64,000 nt of DNA from Strix aluco (Eukaryota; Chordata; Aves; Strigiformes; Strigidae): the NCBI RefSeq assembly GCF_031877795.1, contig NC_133955.1, positions 2,790,001-2,854,000 of the forward strand. The letters run 5' to 3'. The translations under genes were made by a program, and so were the position numbers. The stretch's first letter is position 1; every line of letters starts with the position of its first letter. Shown in pieces: positions 20,836-34,000 of this stretch. The notes beneath the pieces were generated by a model that ran no database searches, was not told the origin of the DNA, and saw nothing but the letters and a program-made list of their open reading frames with translations.

Positions 20836-23800
20836 TGCTATCCACTCACAGGCAGCCCTGGCTCTGCTGAGGCTCAGGGAGAAGGCACAGCCAGGAAGGG
20901 AAATGCATTTCATAGAGACAGGGACTGGGAGCAGCAAGGAGAGAGGCTCCATGCATCTCTGCTCCATGCTCGTGCCAACCACCCTGCAAATGCCATCTCC
21001 ATTCTGGGGGTCCCCAGCAAAGCACCACTTGTATTTTGGGTTCCATGAAGGGGGTGTGCAAGAGTTTGCACGTTCCTGTCACGTACTGGCTAATTGGGGT
21101 GAGAAGCCAACGGGACTGTTGGCTGGGAAGAGTTGTCTGAAGGAGAAGCAAAGTCACCACTGGACTTTTCAGGTTTCTATTTAATTAGGCAGAGCAGAGA
21201 CTGGAAGCGCAGCTAGGCAGGGAGGGGGAAACATGGTACATCACTCCAGCTCCCCACACATCATGGCCCTGGGGGCTGCAAGCATAGGGGAACAACTGAC
21301 AGGTTTGCTCCTTCTTCCAGCAAAGCCATGGACCCATCCACTGCCTGTGCACCAAGACGGAGAGCGAGCCCTGGGGGGAGATCGGGAGTATTGGGGCCCT
21401 GCAGCTGGGTGTTTGCTGGCAGCATGTCTTGAGCAAATGGTGCCCTGAAACATCTGTAATGTGTCTCAGGATGGCAGTGGGAGATGCCCAAGCAGCAGCC
21501 GATGTTCCGTCTCAGGCACCCTCCTCACTCCCATGGCTGTGTTTCTCATGGACACAGAAACACAGACAAATGTGGGCCATTCCTGCAAGGTGGAGGCAGA
21601 TTTTTCAGGTTGAAGAGGGGTCTTGCATGGCTCTGAGTTGGCACCTCCTTCCTCCTGCTCTTGGAGGTAAATCCAATACACACCCAGCATGGTCAGGGGA
21701 CCAGGATATCCCACCAAACCCTCTCTCTCTGCCCCAAACCCCTGTGTAGCATCCCTCTTGACTGCTGGGGTCTGAAGGATGCTGTCTCCCCCCAAGGTGC
21801 CTCTTCTTGGCTATGGAGGGATGCAAGAGCATCACTCGGGTTGAGCAGGCTGGAGCAGAGGGTATCATGCTCCCCAGCCTCCACAGAAACCATTCTAAAT
21901 AGCTGAAAACCACCTAAAATAGGTTTGCTGCCTAGATGCTGGTAGAAAAGCTCACATCTTCCCTCTCGCATCCTTCCTCCCCGCCCAGCAGCAAGACAGG
22001 ACCCCCGTCCTGTTGTCCCCCCCAGCTGGGCGCAGCGGGGTCCCCCAGCCCAGCCCAAACTTCCCTCTCGCAGCCACACTTGGGGGAGATGAAACAAGTT
22101 CAAAGGGAGGGGAAGCAGCTGGCCAGGGGCGTCCGGCAGGAACCGGCCCCTCGGCATCCCTGTGGCGGCTGGCGGCAGGATGCTGGAGGGGACGGAGCCG
22201 GAGGGATGTTTGTGGGGGGGATGTAGCTCCTTTGGCGCCAGCCTCCACTGGCTCAGGGGCCCCCCCGTCTCTGCTTTTAGATGCTGCGTTGGGCTTTTTG
22301 GAGAGGGCCATGGCAGAATGAGCTGGAGACCTCAGGACACGCTGAACTGTAGCCCCTTGTCCAGGAATGCTGGATGCACAGATGCAGCCTGGTTGTGTCT
22401 TGGCAGGTCCTTGGGAGTCCTCATCGTGTCCACTTTTCTTGGACCACCAGCTCTTCCCCCCTAGCCCTGCCCTTCCCACTCTGTGGCGTCCTGAGGAGCA
22501 TCCTGCCAGGATGAGCTGCATTTTGTGTTGCTGAAGGTTTTGAATGCACACGTGAGGCTGCAGAGCCATGGAAATTAGACCAAACCAGGCTGGAAATTGC
22601 GAGGAAATGGGGAGGCAGGAGGCTGGGGTGCAGCAGGGGGAGAGCCCAGGATAAAGCAGGGTCTGTGGGTGGCTCTGCAGTGAGTGCTGCCATTCTCTGA
22701 TGATTCAGAAGTGCTCTGTCCTGAGCCTGACGAGATAAAACAGCTCGGGACTGCAGGAGCATCCCTCGGCCCTGAACTGCAGTGCCTGCAAGCCAGGAGG
22801 TGAGGAGGACTTGCAGGTGGCCTGCGAGATCTTGGATGGATCTGTCAGTGGAAGGGAGAAGATTTCCCCCCGCCTTGACCCTGCTGTTTTTCAGGCTCCT
22901 GCCTGAGCTCGGGCTCTTGCGGGATTGCAGCGCTCTTTCCCCTTCTCTCCAGGCCTGCCAAGGGCTGCAGGCGTGGGGCCAGCTGGGGCTGGGTCACAGG
23001 AAAGCCTAGGAAGTCTCATCACCCTCAGCCAGCTGGGTCGTGGAGCAGGACATTTGTCTGAGATGGTTTTCCCCCCTTTCTTCCACTGAGAGTTCATGGA
23101 GGGTCTTGACAGGAGAGCAATGGGCACCCCACTGCCATGGGAGGGGGTATAAAGAGGACATCAGGATGAGACCCTGCTTTGGCCCAAATTCCCAGTCACC
23201 AAAGCACCTAAGGGCCTATGGGAAACCTTTCCAACACTCCCAGCGCTAAGTGCCAGGAAACCTCCCTGGACATTTGGGTCCTGAGACCCAGCAGATGTGT
23301 CCAGGATGGAGATGGGGAGGTTTTGGAGCAGGCTGGGGTGTGTGGTGACCCCAATGCCTGTGGGAGCTGGTCCCCTGGGGACAGTATCCAGTGAAGGTGG
23401 GGGGTATCAAACCGTGGAAGCAATTTTTCAGGTGGGCACAAGGGTTTCAACCCAGAGCAATGGGATTAAATTAAGAAAAGGAAATGTATGGTCCACCTGA
23501 GGGCAATTTGCTGGCCAGGTGATGGGTTTCACGTGTCCCCAGGGAGGCAGGGGTGACTGGAGATGTCTCTAGCCAGCCTGGCCAAAACAGCAGTCAATAA
23601 GTGAAGGCAATGGCGAGTGATCCTGTCCAGCCAGGCAAGTGAATAAACCACTGTGACCCTTCCAAGGCTTATTTTTAAATTCAGAGGAAACATTTCAAAA
23701 GCATCCAGGTGACTTGGAGCTGGGAGTGTGAGCTCAGAGAGCTGCAGGGGTGCTTGCATACCTGGGAGCTCATCTAGGTTTCTTTCAGCCTCCGGTAGTC

Positions 23801-25149
23801 AACGAAAATATGCCATCCATCCTTATAGGCCCTGTCCCTGCAAAAGGAAAATTGTCCCACTTTTCCTAAACTAGAGAAATTTTAGGGACTGGCAGGTCTT
23901 TGCAGCTGCCTCTTTGGTTTCTTCCCTTGCTGCCCTCCACCAGGTATATTTTTAGCAAACAGGGTGATCTATGGAGACCTTCATTCCCAGCGAACAGGTA
24001 AATCTGAACCAAGGATGAAGAATAAAAGGCAGAAATCACAGTCCGGAGAGGTTTGCTGGAGACTTTGGGCTGTTTCCAAGCCGCAGTTTCCAGCACCTTG
24101 CACCAGTTCAGTGTGTGGGTGCTTAATCAGAGAAAGCATTTCACACCGAGCTCTGCTCAAACCAGATCTGGGGTGCATGGATGAGCTGTGCCGGTCCAGG
24201 ACCAGGAGCTCAATTCTGGTATCACCAAAATACTCAGAGCCTTGGAAATTGAAAGGGATTTACCAGCAGGTTATATTGGTCTTGAGATCCTGGTAAATAC
24301 CCAGATGAGCTGGTTTTCTGTGATCCGCAGAGTAATTTTCAGCCAAGAGCAAGCTAAGTCAGAGATCAAAGCCACGAGTTCTCTTCCCTCGGTGAGGGGA
24401 CGTCTGGATTAGGCTCAGCGGGAGCGCTCACAGCTGCTGCAGCGATGCCACAAGACGTTTGCTGACAGACGCAAAATCAGGTCACTCGAAAAAGCTACAG
24501 ATGCTCCCATGCCGGCCAGAGGGAAGTGACTTGGGCTGTAAGCAGTGTCCCCAGCTCCTGGGCTCTTAGGGAAAATGCTGGGGTTTGTGGGTGTCCCTCT
24601 CCTTGGGATGCAGCAAAGGTCTGACCGTGGGATGCTCCGTTCTCAGTAGCACAGAGGGAAGGGGAGAGGAGTGGTGAATCCTGTGCAGGGATGCTTTGGA
24701 CTTGCTGATATTTGGGGTTATTCCCAAATTTTCTGGATTAAAAGGGCAGGGGGAGATGCATGGCCTCCGGACCCCCTGGATGGGCTTCCTGGGCAGCAGC
24801 ACCCTCTCTCAGTCCAGCCTTTCTCCTGTATCTCTGAGTGGGGCAAGAAGTGGTCCCCGTGCTGGGTAATCTGCCCAGGGTATCATTTTGCCCTGACCCC
24901 GTTAGCTGTGAGTCAACATCTGTCCCCTCAGCAGAGCTGACATCTGCCTGCATTGCATGGGTGAGGAATGAAAACCAGCTCCTTCTTGCCAGTGTTCGCC
25001 TGCTACACCCCAAAATCATGCTCTAGGAATATTTTCTTCTTTTTTCCCCCCATTTCTACTGATTTTCAAGTTAAACTGATTTTCAGGTTGTCAACCCTTG
25101 ACAATGCATCACCAGTAAATTTGAAAGTATGTTCCCAGCAAGGGCAATA

Positions 25150-25225
25150 GCACATTTGCAGACAGGGAAACTGAGGCACAGAGCAGCACCGTGACTTGCT
25201 CAGGGTGACCCCAGCAGGCAGGGAT
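25150..25225 (+). repeat. MIR-like SINE relic
   Basis: GGGAAACTGAGGCACAGAG, then about 11 bases later GTGACTTGCTCAGGGTGACC. This is a good match, in order and spacing, to the MIR segment GAAACTGAGGC...GTAACTTGCCCAAGGTCAC. It is the clearest MIR copy in the window and lies in the ADORA1 intron. Confidence 0.75.
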
Positions 25226-28200
25226 GGAGGCTGGGGCACACCAGCAGGTGTGGAAGCTGAGATATGCCAGGACAACCTGGCCTTTATGTTCATGCACTGT
25301 GCGGTGATCAGCTGGTCTCATGTCATGACTGTGCCCAGGGCACCTTGGCAGCCAGGCTCCTCCATGATCCCAGCCCATGCCATGGTGATCCATGCAGGAG
25401 AAACTCAATGAACCAGGATTATCCAGGAGACCAACTGGTCCTCCTGGGCTGCAGGTCCCTGATCAGCAGGACCTGGAGTGAAGCATGCCAAAAGTCACTC
25501 TTGTCAGCAGTTGGTCCTAATTAAAAGTGACACCATCTCCATCTACTAAGAGAGTCAAAAGGGGCTGAAACACACCTGTAGGGATGATTCTCTCAGTGCG
25601 GGGACTCCTCCATGAATTCATCCTGCAGGGAACACAAACATCAAACTGGGTGGAGATGGGTGGATGGAACCCATCAAGGCTCTGCCACCTCCATAGCAGT
25701 GATTCAGGTGTGTTGGGTACCATCAACCCAAGAGGACCTACTCTACAAAGCAGGCAGATGAGACACTGGCCAGCTTGCATTTCTTCATCCCATGGCAATA
25801 TAAAATGACCCTGAGGTCCCCATTGAGCAAAAAGTGAGGAGCACCAACAGCCAGGGCCACCCAGACATGGTGGGATGGACAGCAAAGTGTCCACAGTGAG
25901 TAAGGTGAGGTCCCTCACTGCAGGTGAGTGATGGTCCTATGTGCATGGTACAATAGCCCATCAGACCTGTGGTTGAGCAGCAGAACCCCAAAAACACCTG
26001 GGAAGACCCAGACAGACTGTCACACTTCCAACAGCACCACTGAGCACTTCGGAGAAGGTTTTCCCTTTTCTGGAGTGACTGGGGTGTTTCCAAGGGTGCT
26101 GGGTTGGTGGAGGTGGTGACGATGCACGTAGGGGCTTGGTGTCCTGTGCTTTCCAAGGACTCTGTGCAGCTGCTGGCAATAAGACAAGTGAAACTCCCTA
26201 GAGAAGGAGGCTCTGCCAAAGAAAAAACTGCTGATTCAGCCTGCCCAGTCCCCGCCAGCCCAGCCTGGCCCTGCAGGCAGCGTGTCAGGAGTGAGTCAGG
26301 ACCAGCTCACCGTGGTGTGTGCCGTCACTGCAGTCATCCGGTGCTGGAGCTGGCTCAGGGCATGTGGGAGCCCTTTGATGGGGGGTCTTGGGTCTTCCCC
26401 CACCCCTGAGATGGAAGAATGTGACTCCATCAATGGGAGATGTCAGAAACGGTCCCACCTCCGCTCCACACCAACCAGAGCAGGCAATAGAGCAGAAATA
26501 AGTGACTCCCAGGCTCAGGGCTGGGTGTGCAGGTGGGCTCAGGCACTCCTCTGCCATGGAGCCAGCACCATCCCCCTCCCCAGCAACTGGCTGTGGAGCC
26601 ACAGGCTGGTCCCCATGTCATTGCCCAGCCCTTGGCACATGCGCAAGGCATCACATGGCACAGATGCATGTGACATCTGTCTTGCTCTGGTTGGACATAT
26701 GCCATGTGGCCACCAACAACCAAGCCACCCTCAGCTCCTTTTACACCCCAGGGTGCATCACAGCATGGTTTTTCTAGCTCATTCACAGTGTTAAAATAAG
26801 CTTAACTGTGTCTTAAAAGTGCCAGGTTGACTCTGTTGACCAGAAAGGGGATTTTGGCCATGAGTGTGGTTGGGACAAAGCCCACCAGACTCAGTTTTCG
26901 AAGTCTGATCTGGAGGGACCCCCAGACCCACAGCTGCAATTTGCAGTCAGTGAGGCCAGACCCAACAAGATCTCCTGCCTAGGACATCTCACAGCAGCTT
27001 GTACCCAAACACAAGTGACTATTGGACAGGGGGATGTGCTCTGAGGGGTTATGGCAGCCATCCAGCTGGGTGGCCTGGGACCTGCAAGTCCCCAGGCCTC
27101 CAAGACAGAGCAGGCAGGGCTGGACAAAGGCTCAGGAATGGGGGCCCTGGAGCCACTGCATCCAAATGGCTGTGCTCAAAATCAGCCTGACAGCAGGGAG
27201 GAGTGACTCATCCCAAGGAGCCACAGCGCGAGCCTTGGCGTGGAGAGGGGCTTCGGTGGGACCGGTCAGAGCCAACGTGAGGCAGTCAAGAGGGGTCTGA
27301 AATTCAGAAAGTTGGTGTATTGGCAGGTCTATATTCTGGTGTGGAGGCAGGGGGGATAGAAAGCTCACTGCAACACAAAGAAGGATGGATAAAAGTAGGA
27401 AAAGGTGGAGGAGGCACCGTGATGAAATGACCCAGGAGATGAGTTTCTTCATGACACACACAGGAGTCATTTCAGAGTGGAAAGAAACTGATGGCCTGGA
27501 AGAAAACCTCTGGCTGGAGGAAGGACAGGGAAAAACCCTGCAGGGCCCTGCCCACAGGGGTGTGAGGGAAGCCCAGGTGTGAATCATCAGGGGTTGTGGT
27601 CCCTGCAGACAGTGGGACACGGAGCATGGAGGAGACCACGCAGGTGAGAGTCTCCTGAGAGGGACAGGGACAGCTTGAGAGGCTCATCCCCCTGGGGACA
27701 ACCACACCATCTCAGAGCTGGGGAAGTGACAGCCAGCACAGCTGAGCTAATAGGAACAGCATTGATTTATCCTGGAGATAAATTAATGATTTTTCGAAGT
27801 GATCCTGCCAGATGCAGCAGGGATGGACGCAGGAGCTGAGATCCGGGGAGAACCCAGCATGTGGGATGCCAGTGGGCTGGGAGGAGCAGTCTCAGGGAGC
27901 TGGTCACCTCATTCAAGGTAACCCAAACTTTCAAGCCCATGAAATGGGAAACCAGCTGTCCCAGAGGCTGCCTGGGCTCCTGGCAGGGCAATGCCTTCTC
28001 TGGCAGCACCACTGCCCAGCTGCCGGGGCAGGCGTGCGGCTCTTGCGTGGGATGCCCAGTTGCAAGAAAGAGCAATTGATGCTCTCCAAGGCAGCCACAA
28101 AAAAGCCCCACAGCCAGCAGGGTCTCCTGCAGAATAGCAATGAGCTGAGAACCTCCTGCTCCACCAGCACCCAGCCCCACTGCAGCCTGCTGCCGGGCAC

Positions 28201-29097
28201 GTAGCTGCCTTTCCAACCAGGGGGCTGCTGAACAGGCAGGTCTGGGTATTAAGAAGACATCATTGGTGATTCCATTAGCAAGAGGGTATAAAATAACCCC
28301 AAGGGGTTGAGATCTTCCTCCCTATAGAGCACAGGCTGCAATCGCCTACGGACTAAGGGCCAGATTGGGGGAGGGGGGGGGGCAAATAGGGGATGAAGGA
28401 CCATTTTTGGTGATGTAGGGCAGTGCAGAGCAGGATCCACTGGAAAGTTTTGTGGCATCTGGGTTTGCCCTTCACTGCACTGAGTCTGGTGGGACTCAGC
28501 AGCTCCCCCTTACGTCCTTGCCCCATCTCTCACTGCCTTTTCCATCCTTTCCCCATCCCTTCCTTGCCTGGGCTTTCCCTCCCCCCGGGCACTAGCAGAG
28601 GACCACTTTCAGCAGCCGCCATAGTCTTGGGTGGATTAGTTGGATTTTTGTTAAGAACAAAAGTCTGTTCACAAAAGGGAGCTGGAGGAGGAAAGGGGAT
28701 TTGTTCCCCAGCCCCCTTCCCTTGTCTTCCTTGCCAGCCTCTGTCTGTGCTGTCCCTGACACCAGCCGTGGTGCTCTTGCACACAGAGCCCTGGGTACCA
28801 GCAGTGCAGGACTACAGGGACACAGAGGCAGGGAGGTGACATCCCCCAGTCCCAGACCCTGCCTGGGGTGACAATAACACCTTTCCATTGCTCCTCAAAG
28901 CAGGCACAGAGCACAGAAAGCCAGGACGTCACTGCCATGGCTGTCTATCCACCTTCTCTGGGCCAGTTCTCTCCCTGCATCCAGAGACCAGGATGATTTT
29001 TCTTGGCCTCTTTCAAATAAAACAAGTGCCAGCTCCTGGAACCAGGGATCCTTTCTTACTCGACTCACTTCATCTTGCTTCACTTGGCATGTCAGAG

Positions 29098-29150
29098 CCC
29101 CCCTCTGCGACTCAGTTTCCCCATCTGTTCACAGAGGGAACGATGCTACA
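29098..29150 (-). repeat. MIR-like SINE relic (reverse orientation)
   Basis: GCGACTCAGTTTCCCCATCTGTTCACAGAGGGA is close to the reversed MIR core CCTCAGTTTCCTCATCTGTAAAATGGGGA. Both flanks have decayed. Confidence 0.6.
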
Positions 29151-30049
29151 AACTCTCCGAAAGCACCAAGAGGCCGATGCTGAGAAATGTTGTCTCAGAC
29201 ATAGCCATAATTAACACAGTCTTACAGTCTAAATTATTCCTCTCTCTTTGTTGCACTGATAACAACACTCAGTGACTTAAACCTTGTAACATGCAAAAAT
29301 AAAACATACAATTTTCTCAGTGCAAACAGCTCTGTTCGCCTGCAGCACTGAGCAGCCGAGACTGGGAGAGAGCTTAGAGAACAGCCTGCGTCCAGATGGA
29401 CGTGGCAAAGCCTGTGCAGAGCCAGGCAGACGCCTGCGTGGGTGCAGGCGAGAGGGGTTTATTTTAAGGGAGATCATTCCCCACGTTCAGCGCTGGGACA
29501 CAGGTTCTTTATGTTTGCTCAAAGGGAGCTCAAGGTGCTCAGACACCAGCAGCCGTCCCTGTCTTGCTTTTACACCCACTCCCGCGACGCTCGCAGCATC
29601 AGCCATGCAGGTGGGCATGCTCCGAAGGGCCATGCCCTGCCCTGAGTGCCACAGGTCCAGCCCCAGCGAAGCACCTCCATCTCCAGCAGCCGGGGGACCT
29701 TCTTGCAGCACGGCACATCCCTTGTACACCAGGGAAGGGGGATGCTGGGTCTCTTGCAGGCTTCAGAGGGACCAGCACAGTCCTCGTGCCTGGGGAGGAG
29801 CCGATCCTGCCTGGCCCATGCATCCTTCATTTCCATGCCCTGCGCCAGCCAGGCTGCCTGGGCAGAGCTATGTCTGCCCATTGCTCCTTGCCTGGATTTA
29901 ACTGCCAGAGTAATTAGGAAGATGCACAGGGTGTAATTTATGCCCAGCTGATGTATTTCACTGCAATTCCTGGTCTTGGGTCTCAGCTCTTTCCCTCCAC
30001 CATCCTGATGGAAATACTGAGCTCCTTCCTCACAGGCAACAAGGTCAAT

Positions 30050-31000
30050 CAGTTTTCCTCCAAGGGAAAAAAATAATCTTTAAAATCTGAAAAAGGAAAG
30101 AGAGTTTAAATAATAAACTTCAGGTTTGCTTTGCTTTTGCACTTTTTATTTGTTTTCTTGGCAAAAGATCGATTCTCTGCAGTGAGAGAACATTTGATTC
30201 CAGTGTTAACTGGAGCCTTCACTTGCAGTTTGGCATTTCATTTGGCTGATCAAGATATATAGATCTGCACTGGACAGATTCATCCCAATGTAAATAACTT
30301 AATGGCTTGACACATATGTACTCTGATCCCCATTGCTCCTGTTTTTACGGTGTTGTGGAGGGGTGAATAACACAGGTTTTACTCAAGCTTTGTGACAAGT
30401 TGTGTTTGGACAGAAGTTGGAAGTCAACAACACCATGAAATGGCAACTCCAAAATTATTTTCACTAATTGAAAATACATATAGCTAACTCATTAGCAAAA
30501 AATAATTCAATTAATCCAACTGCTTTTTGCATTTGAAATTGATCTTTTAATCAGGGAAAATATGCACTGGACAGAAGATGCTGAACTGGTTGTTTTGGGT
30601 TACCATGTTCTCTGAGGTGTAGAAACAGGAGATCTCATCGTCACTCTTAATTCTCATTTAAACATTGGGTAGAGAAAACAACCTCCCTCATATTGTGAAC
30701 TTCCAGCCAATTTTTCAGTCTTGAATGTACTAATCTTTGAACTGGGCTAAGTGCAAGAAGGAAAATGTTCCCTTTACAGCAACAAATTGTGCTGTGAGGA
30801 TCCTGGACAGCAATAACAAGTTGTAGCCTGAGAAACTGAGGAGTTCAGTTGTTGAGTACAAAATCAGGAGTCGGGTTAGCAAGCAGAAGTGTAAAAAACA
30901 AGAAATTAAAAGGCAGCCGATACTAATCTCTTGTTCCAGCTGTAATTTAGGATATGTCTTTTTCTGAAGAGTCCTTCTGCGCTGGAGAGATAAAGACCCA
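30050..31000. other. AT-rich block in the ADORA1 intron, no open frames
   Basis: Nearly 1 kb of AT-rich sequence with no long ORF and no recognisable repeat, in a GC-rich intron. It contains TAATTCAATTAATCC-type homeodomain-like text near 30505 and ATATATAGATC near 30255. Composition is seen; a role as a conserved non-coding element or enhancer is only a hypothesis. Confidence 0.4.
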
Positions 31001-34000
31001 CCTCAGCCCTGCTGCGTGGCTGTGTTAATGCCTCTTAACAGGAGATGCTATCTCCAGTTTCCTGCCTCCTATTTACCCAGGGAGCAGAGCTCAACGTCCT
31101 GTCGAACAGCAGATGAAATGCCAACAGCAGGTCTCAAGATCCCTCTTATCTCCCTTCTAGTCGGGATCTCTGATCTGCTCCTGCCTTTTAATGACTCTTG
31201 GTGCTTTTCAGACTCACCTGGTTGGAGGCCTCCTCCAGGTACCGACTCCTCCTTTGGTTTAGCAGCATTTGCAGAGCATGGTGGTGACATGCAGGGAAGG
31301 ACAGTGACACTGGGCAACCCGCCCTGGTGCTGTACAGATGGCACCAGGCACAGCTGGCATCCTCCTCCTAGCATGGCCAGCTTTCTGCAAGCCACAGCAT
31401 TTTGTGGGTTGGAGCATGAGCCACAGAGGCTCTCAGAGCCCAATCACGCTAGGCATTTTATATCTGCCGTCTCATTTCAATTTCTCATAGAGCCCACATT
31501 TGACAGATTTGGCATTTTAAGTGGTTTTTAGAGCTTCTTTCTTTCTTCATCCTCCCCTCTTCCCCCTCCCTTCTCCATTTTGGGGGCTGACTTTCAGAGT
31601 CCTCGTTTCAAAGACATTCTTTTGCATAAAGAACAAAAATATGTAACGCATAGAAAAATTCCAGTACAATACAAATAGTAACTGAAAAAACACTGCTTTT
31701 ATCCAGAAAAGTCCTGGATTTACACTGAAGATAGCCAAAGCTGCCTTTTATCCCTTTGTACTACATGAGTACATTGCCCTGGCTTCTCTAATCACACAGT
31801 GACACGCAGAGACACGCAGGATCAGCTGCTGAGCCAGCCCTGGGCAATCAGCTCCCAGCTAATCGCCACGGCAGGGGCAGGGCCGATGTGTGAGACCCTT
31901 TGAGGTGGCCAGATCCACAGGATGATGGTCCAGCGTGGCGAGGACAGTTGACCTGAGACTCCTGACCAGGCACATTGATCTCCCCACCACCCTGCTGGGT
32001 AAGAAACACCTCCAGCACACCTCCACACAGAGAGGGATCCATGTGGGTTTTGAGTGATTCCTCCTGAAACCTTCTTGCCCTGCAGACATTGTCTTATGCT
32101 GGAGGTGGCATTGCTCCCAGTATAGAAGGGGCTCAGCTACATGATGGGGGTGCATGGGAACTGCCCTCAGACTCAGACCTGTACCCCTCTCCAAGGAGAT
32201 CTTTGGTGTGAAATTTCTATTTTTGACAGCAAAACTGTTTAGACACTAGAAATGTCCAGTAAATTTATTGCACAGGGGTAACATTGAAAACAAGTCCATC
32301 ATGCCCATCACGCTGTCCATCAGTGATGTAGCCGGCTTTCATAATTTCACCCCCATCTCTTAGAGACTGGGCTGTTCCTCTCTCTGTGCCCTAATTCCCA
32401 AAGTCCTGGTACTACAGAAGAATCTCAACTTCTATTTCTTTTCTCCTTTAAAGCACTACTTCTCATGCTTTGCATTGCAGAGAAATGCTCACAAATGCTG
32501 CTGCCTGAAACCAGGAGCCAAAAGACAAGAACATCACATTTTTTTTCCCCCAGTTCTGAGATTCCGCAGCTCGTTTCATGATTTTGCAGCCATTGCCAAT
32601 AGTGTTAAATCATCTCCCTCCCAACTACTTTGGGGTCCTGGAGGGAGAAGCCAGCAATCCAGAAAAATCCTGGAGGCTGTGACCACACATGGTGGAGCTG
32701 GGAGAGAGCCCTGGAGCTGTCTGGGTGCAAATCTATGGCTCAGTGTGAGTTGTACCCCATTGATCAGGGACACTGGGTGCACCCTCAGGACTTTCACATG
32801 ACCGCAGGAGGGTGACACATCCAGAGCATGGCCACTCCAGTGCAGGCACTCAGCACCCTTGGATGTACTCGGTGCAGCCCACAGCATCAGATTGTCTCAC
32901 AGCTCCCTTTGGGGCATGAAGGGGCTGCCTGGGGTTAGAGGGCAACACTCCCCCATAGGCACAAATTAAATTATCATTTCCCTCAGGAATCAGATGTCCT
33001 GGGTGTCCCCAACCCCCTGCTTAACCCCCACCCACCCCATTTGGGATGAGGGAGCTGAGCACCGGGTGAGTGGTCCTTGCCAAGAATTGCTGCTCACGCA
33101 GTGACAGAGCACTTGAATGTGTCAGGATCCAGCCACAGGCTGTAAACCAAGTCCAGTTTGAAAACAAGATTAACTTTATGTGTACAAAGGATTTATATTT
33201 GCTGCTGGGGTGAAGGATGATGCTTGAAGGATGTGAGAAAAATTGCCTTTCTCATTGAGCAGCAGCAGACATGTGTTCCTTTGCCTTCTTTGGACAACAA
33301 CAGTGTCTCCTCCACACCCGGGGCAGAGCCTGAAGGGGAAGGACATGTGCAAGGTCCTCGTGCTTCCCATCCTCCCTCCCTGTGATCTCCAGCCCTCCCA
33401 TGCTCCCCCTTCCCCTTGCAGCATCCCATCACAGTGGGAGCCACTGAGATGCCCAAGGGGAAGCCATCAGCACCGGTCCACGGTGGAGCCACCGTGGAGA
33501 TTACTCACATCCCACCTCTGAGATGAGGACAACTGGGCAAGCGATCTGAAAGAAATCTGCAGTTGCTAGAAGCCTGTGGTTTGTTCCCAAAGTGATTCAT
33601 TGCCAGAGCCCAGGGAGTCCAGCGGTACAGACATCCCAAACAAAGCAGGCTGCAGGGATCTATCCAGCAGCTACTTCTCCATCGAGGCCAGAGCAGCTGC
33701 AGGAGGGGGTGTACAACTGCTTGGCAATGAACTCATCCAGGCTGGTGTGATGTTGTGGCTGCTCCTAACATCCCAGGGACCAGAGACGTGATAAGACAAG
33801 TCTCTTTGGCTCATCAGGCAAAGATATAACTCAATCCTCTAGATGGAACCAGAAATATGGCAGGTTTAGACTCAAAAAACAGGTGGCCAGTGTGGGCATG
33901 TGTATGGGTATTGGGGAGCAGGGAAACAAGCCCTTAAACAGCCTCATGAGGCTGTGGGTGATGCTGGCCCACAGGAGATGCCAAACTCAAGGTGGGCTGA

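Noticed and set aside
22000-22570. Overlapping open frames of 100-205 codons on both strands in the ADORA1 intron
   Set aside because: GC-driven frames overlapping on opposite strands, no family similarity; chance is the simplest explanation.
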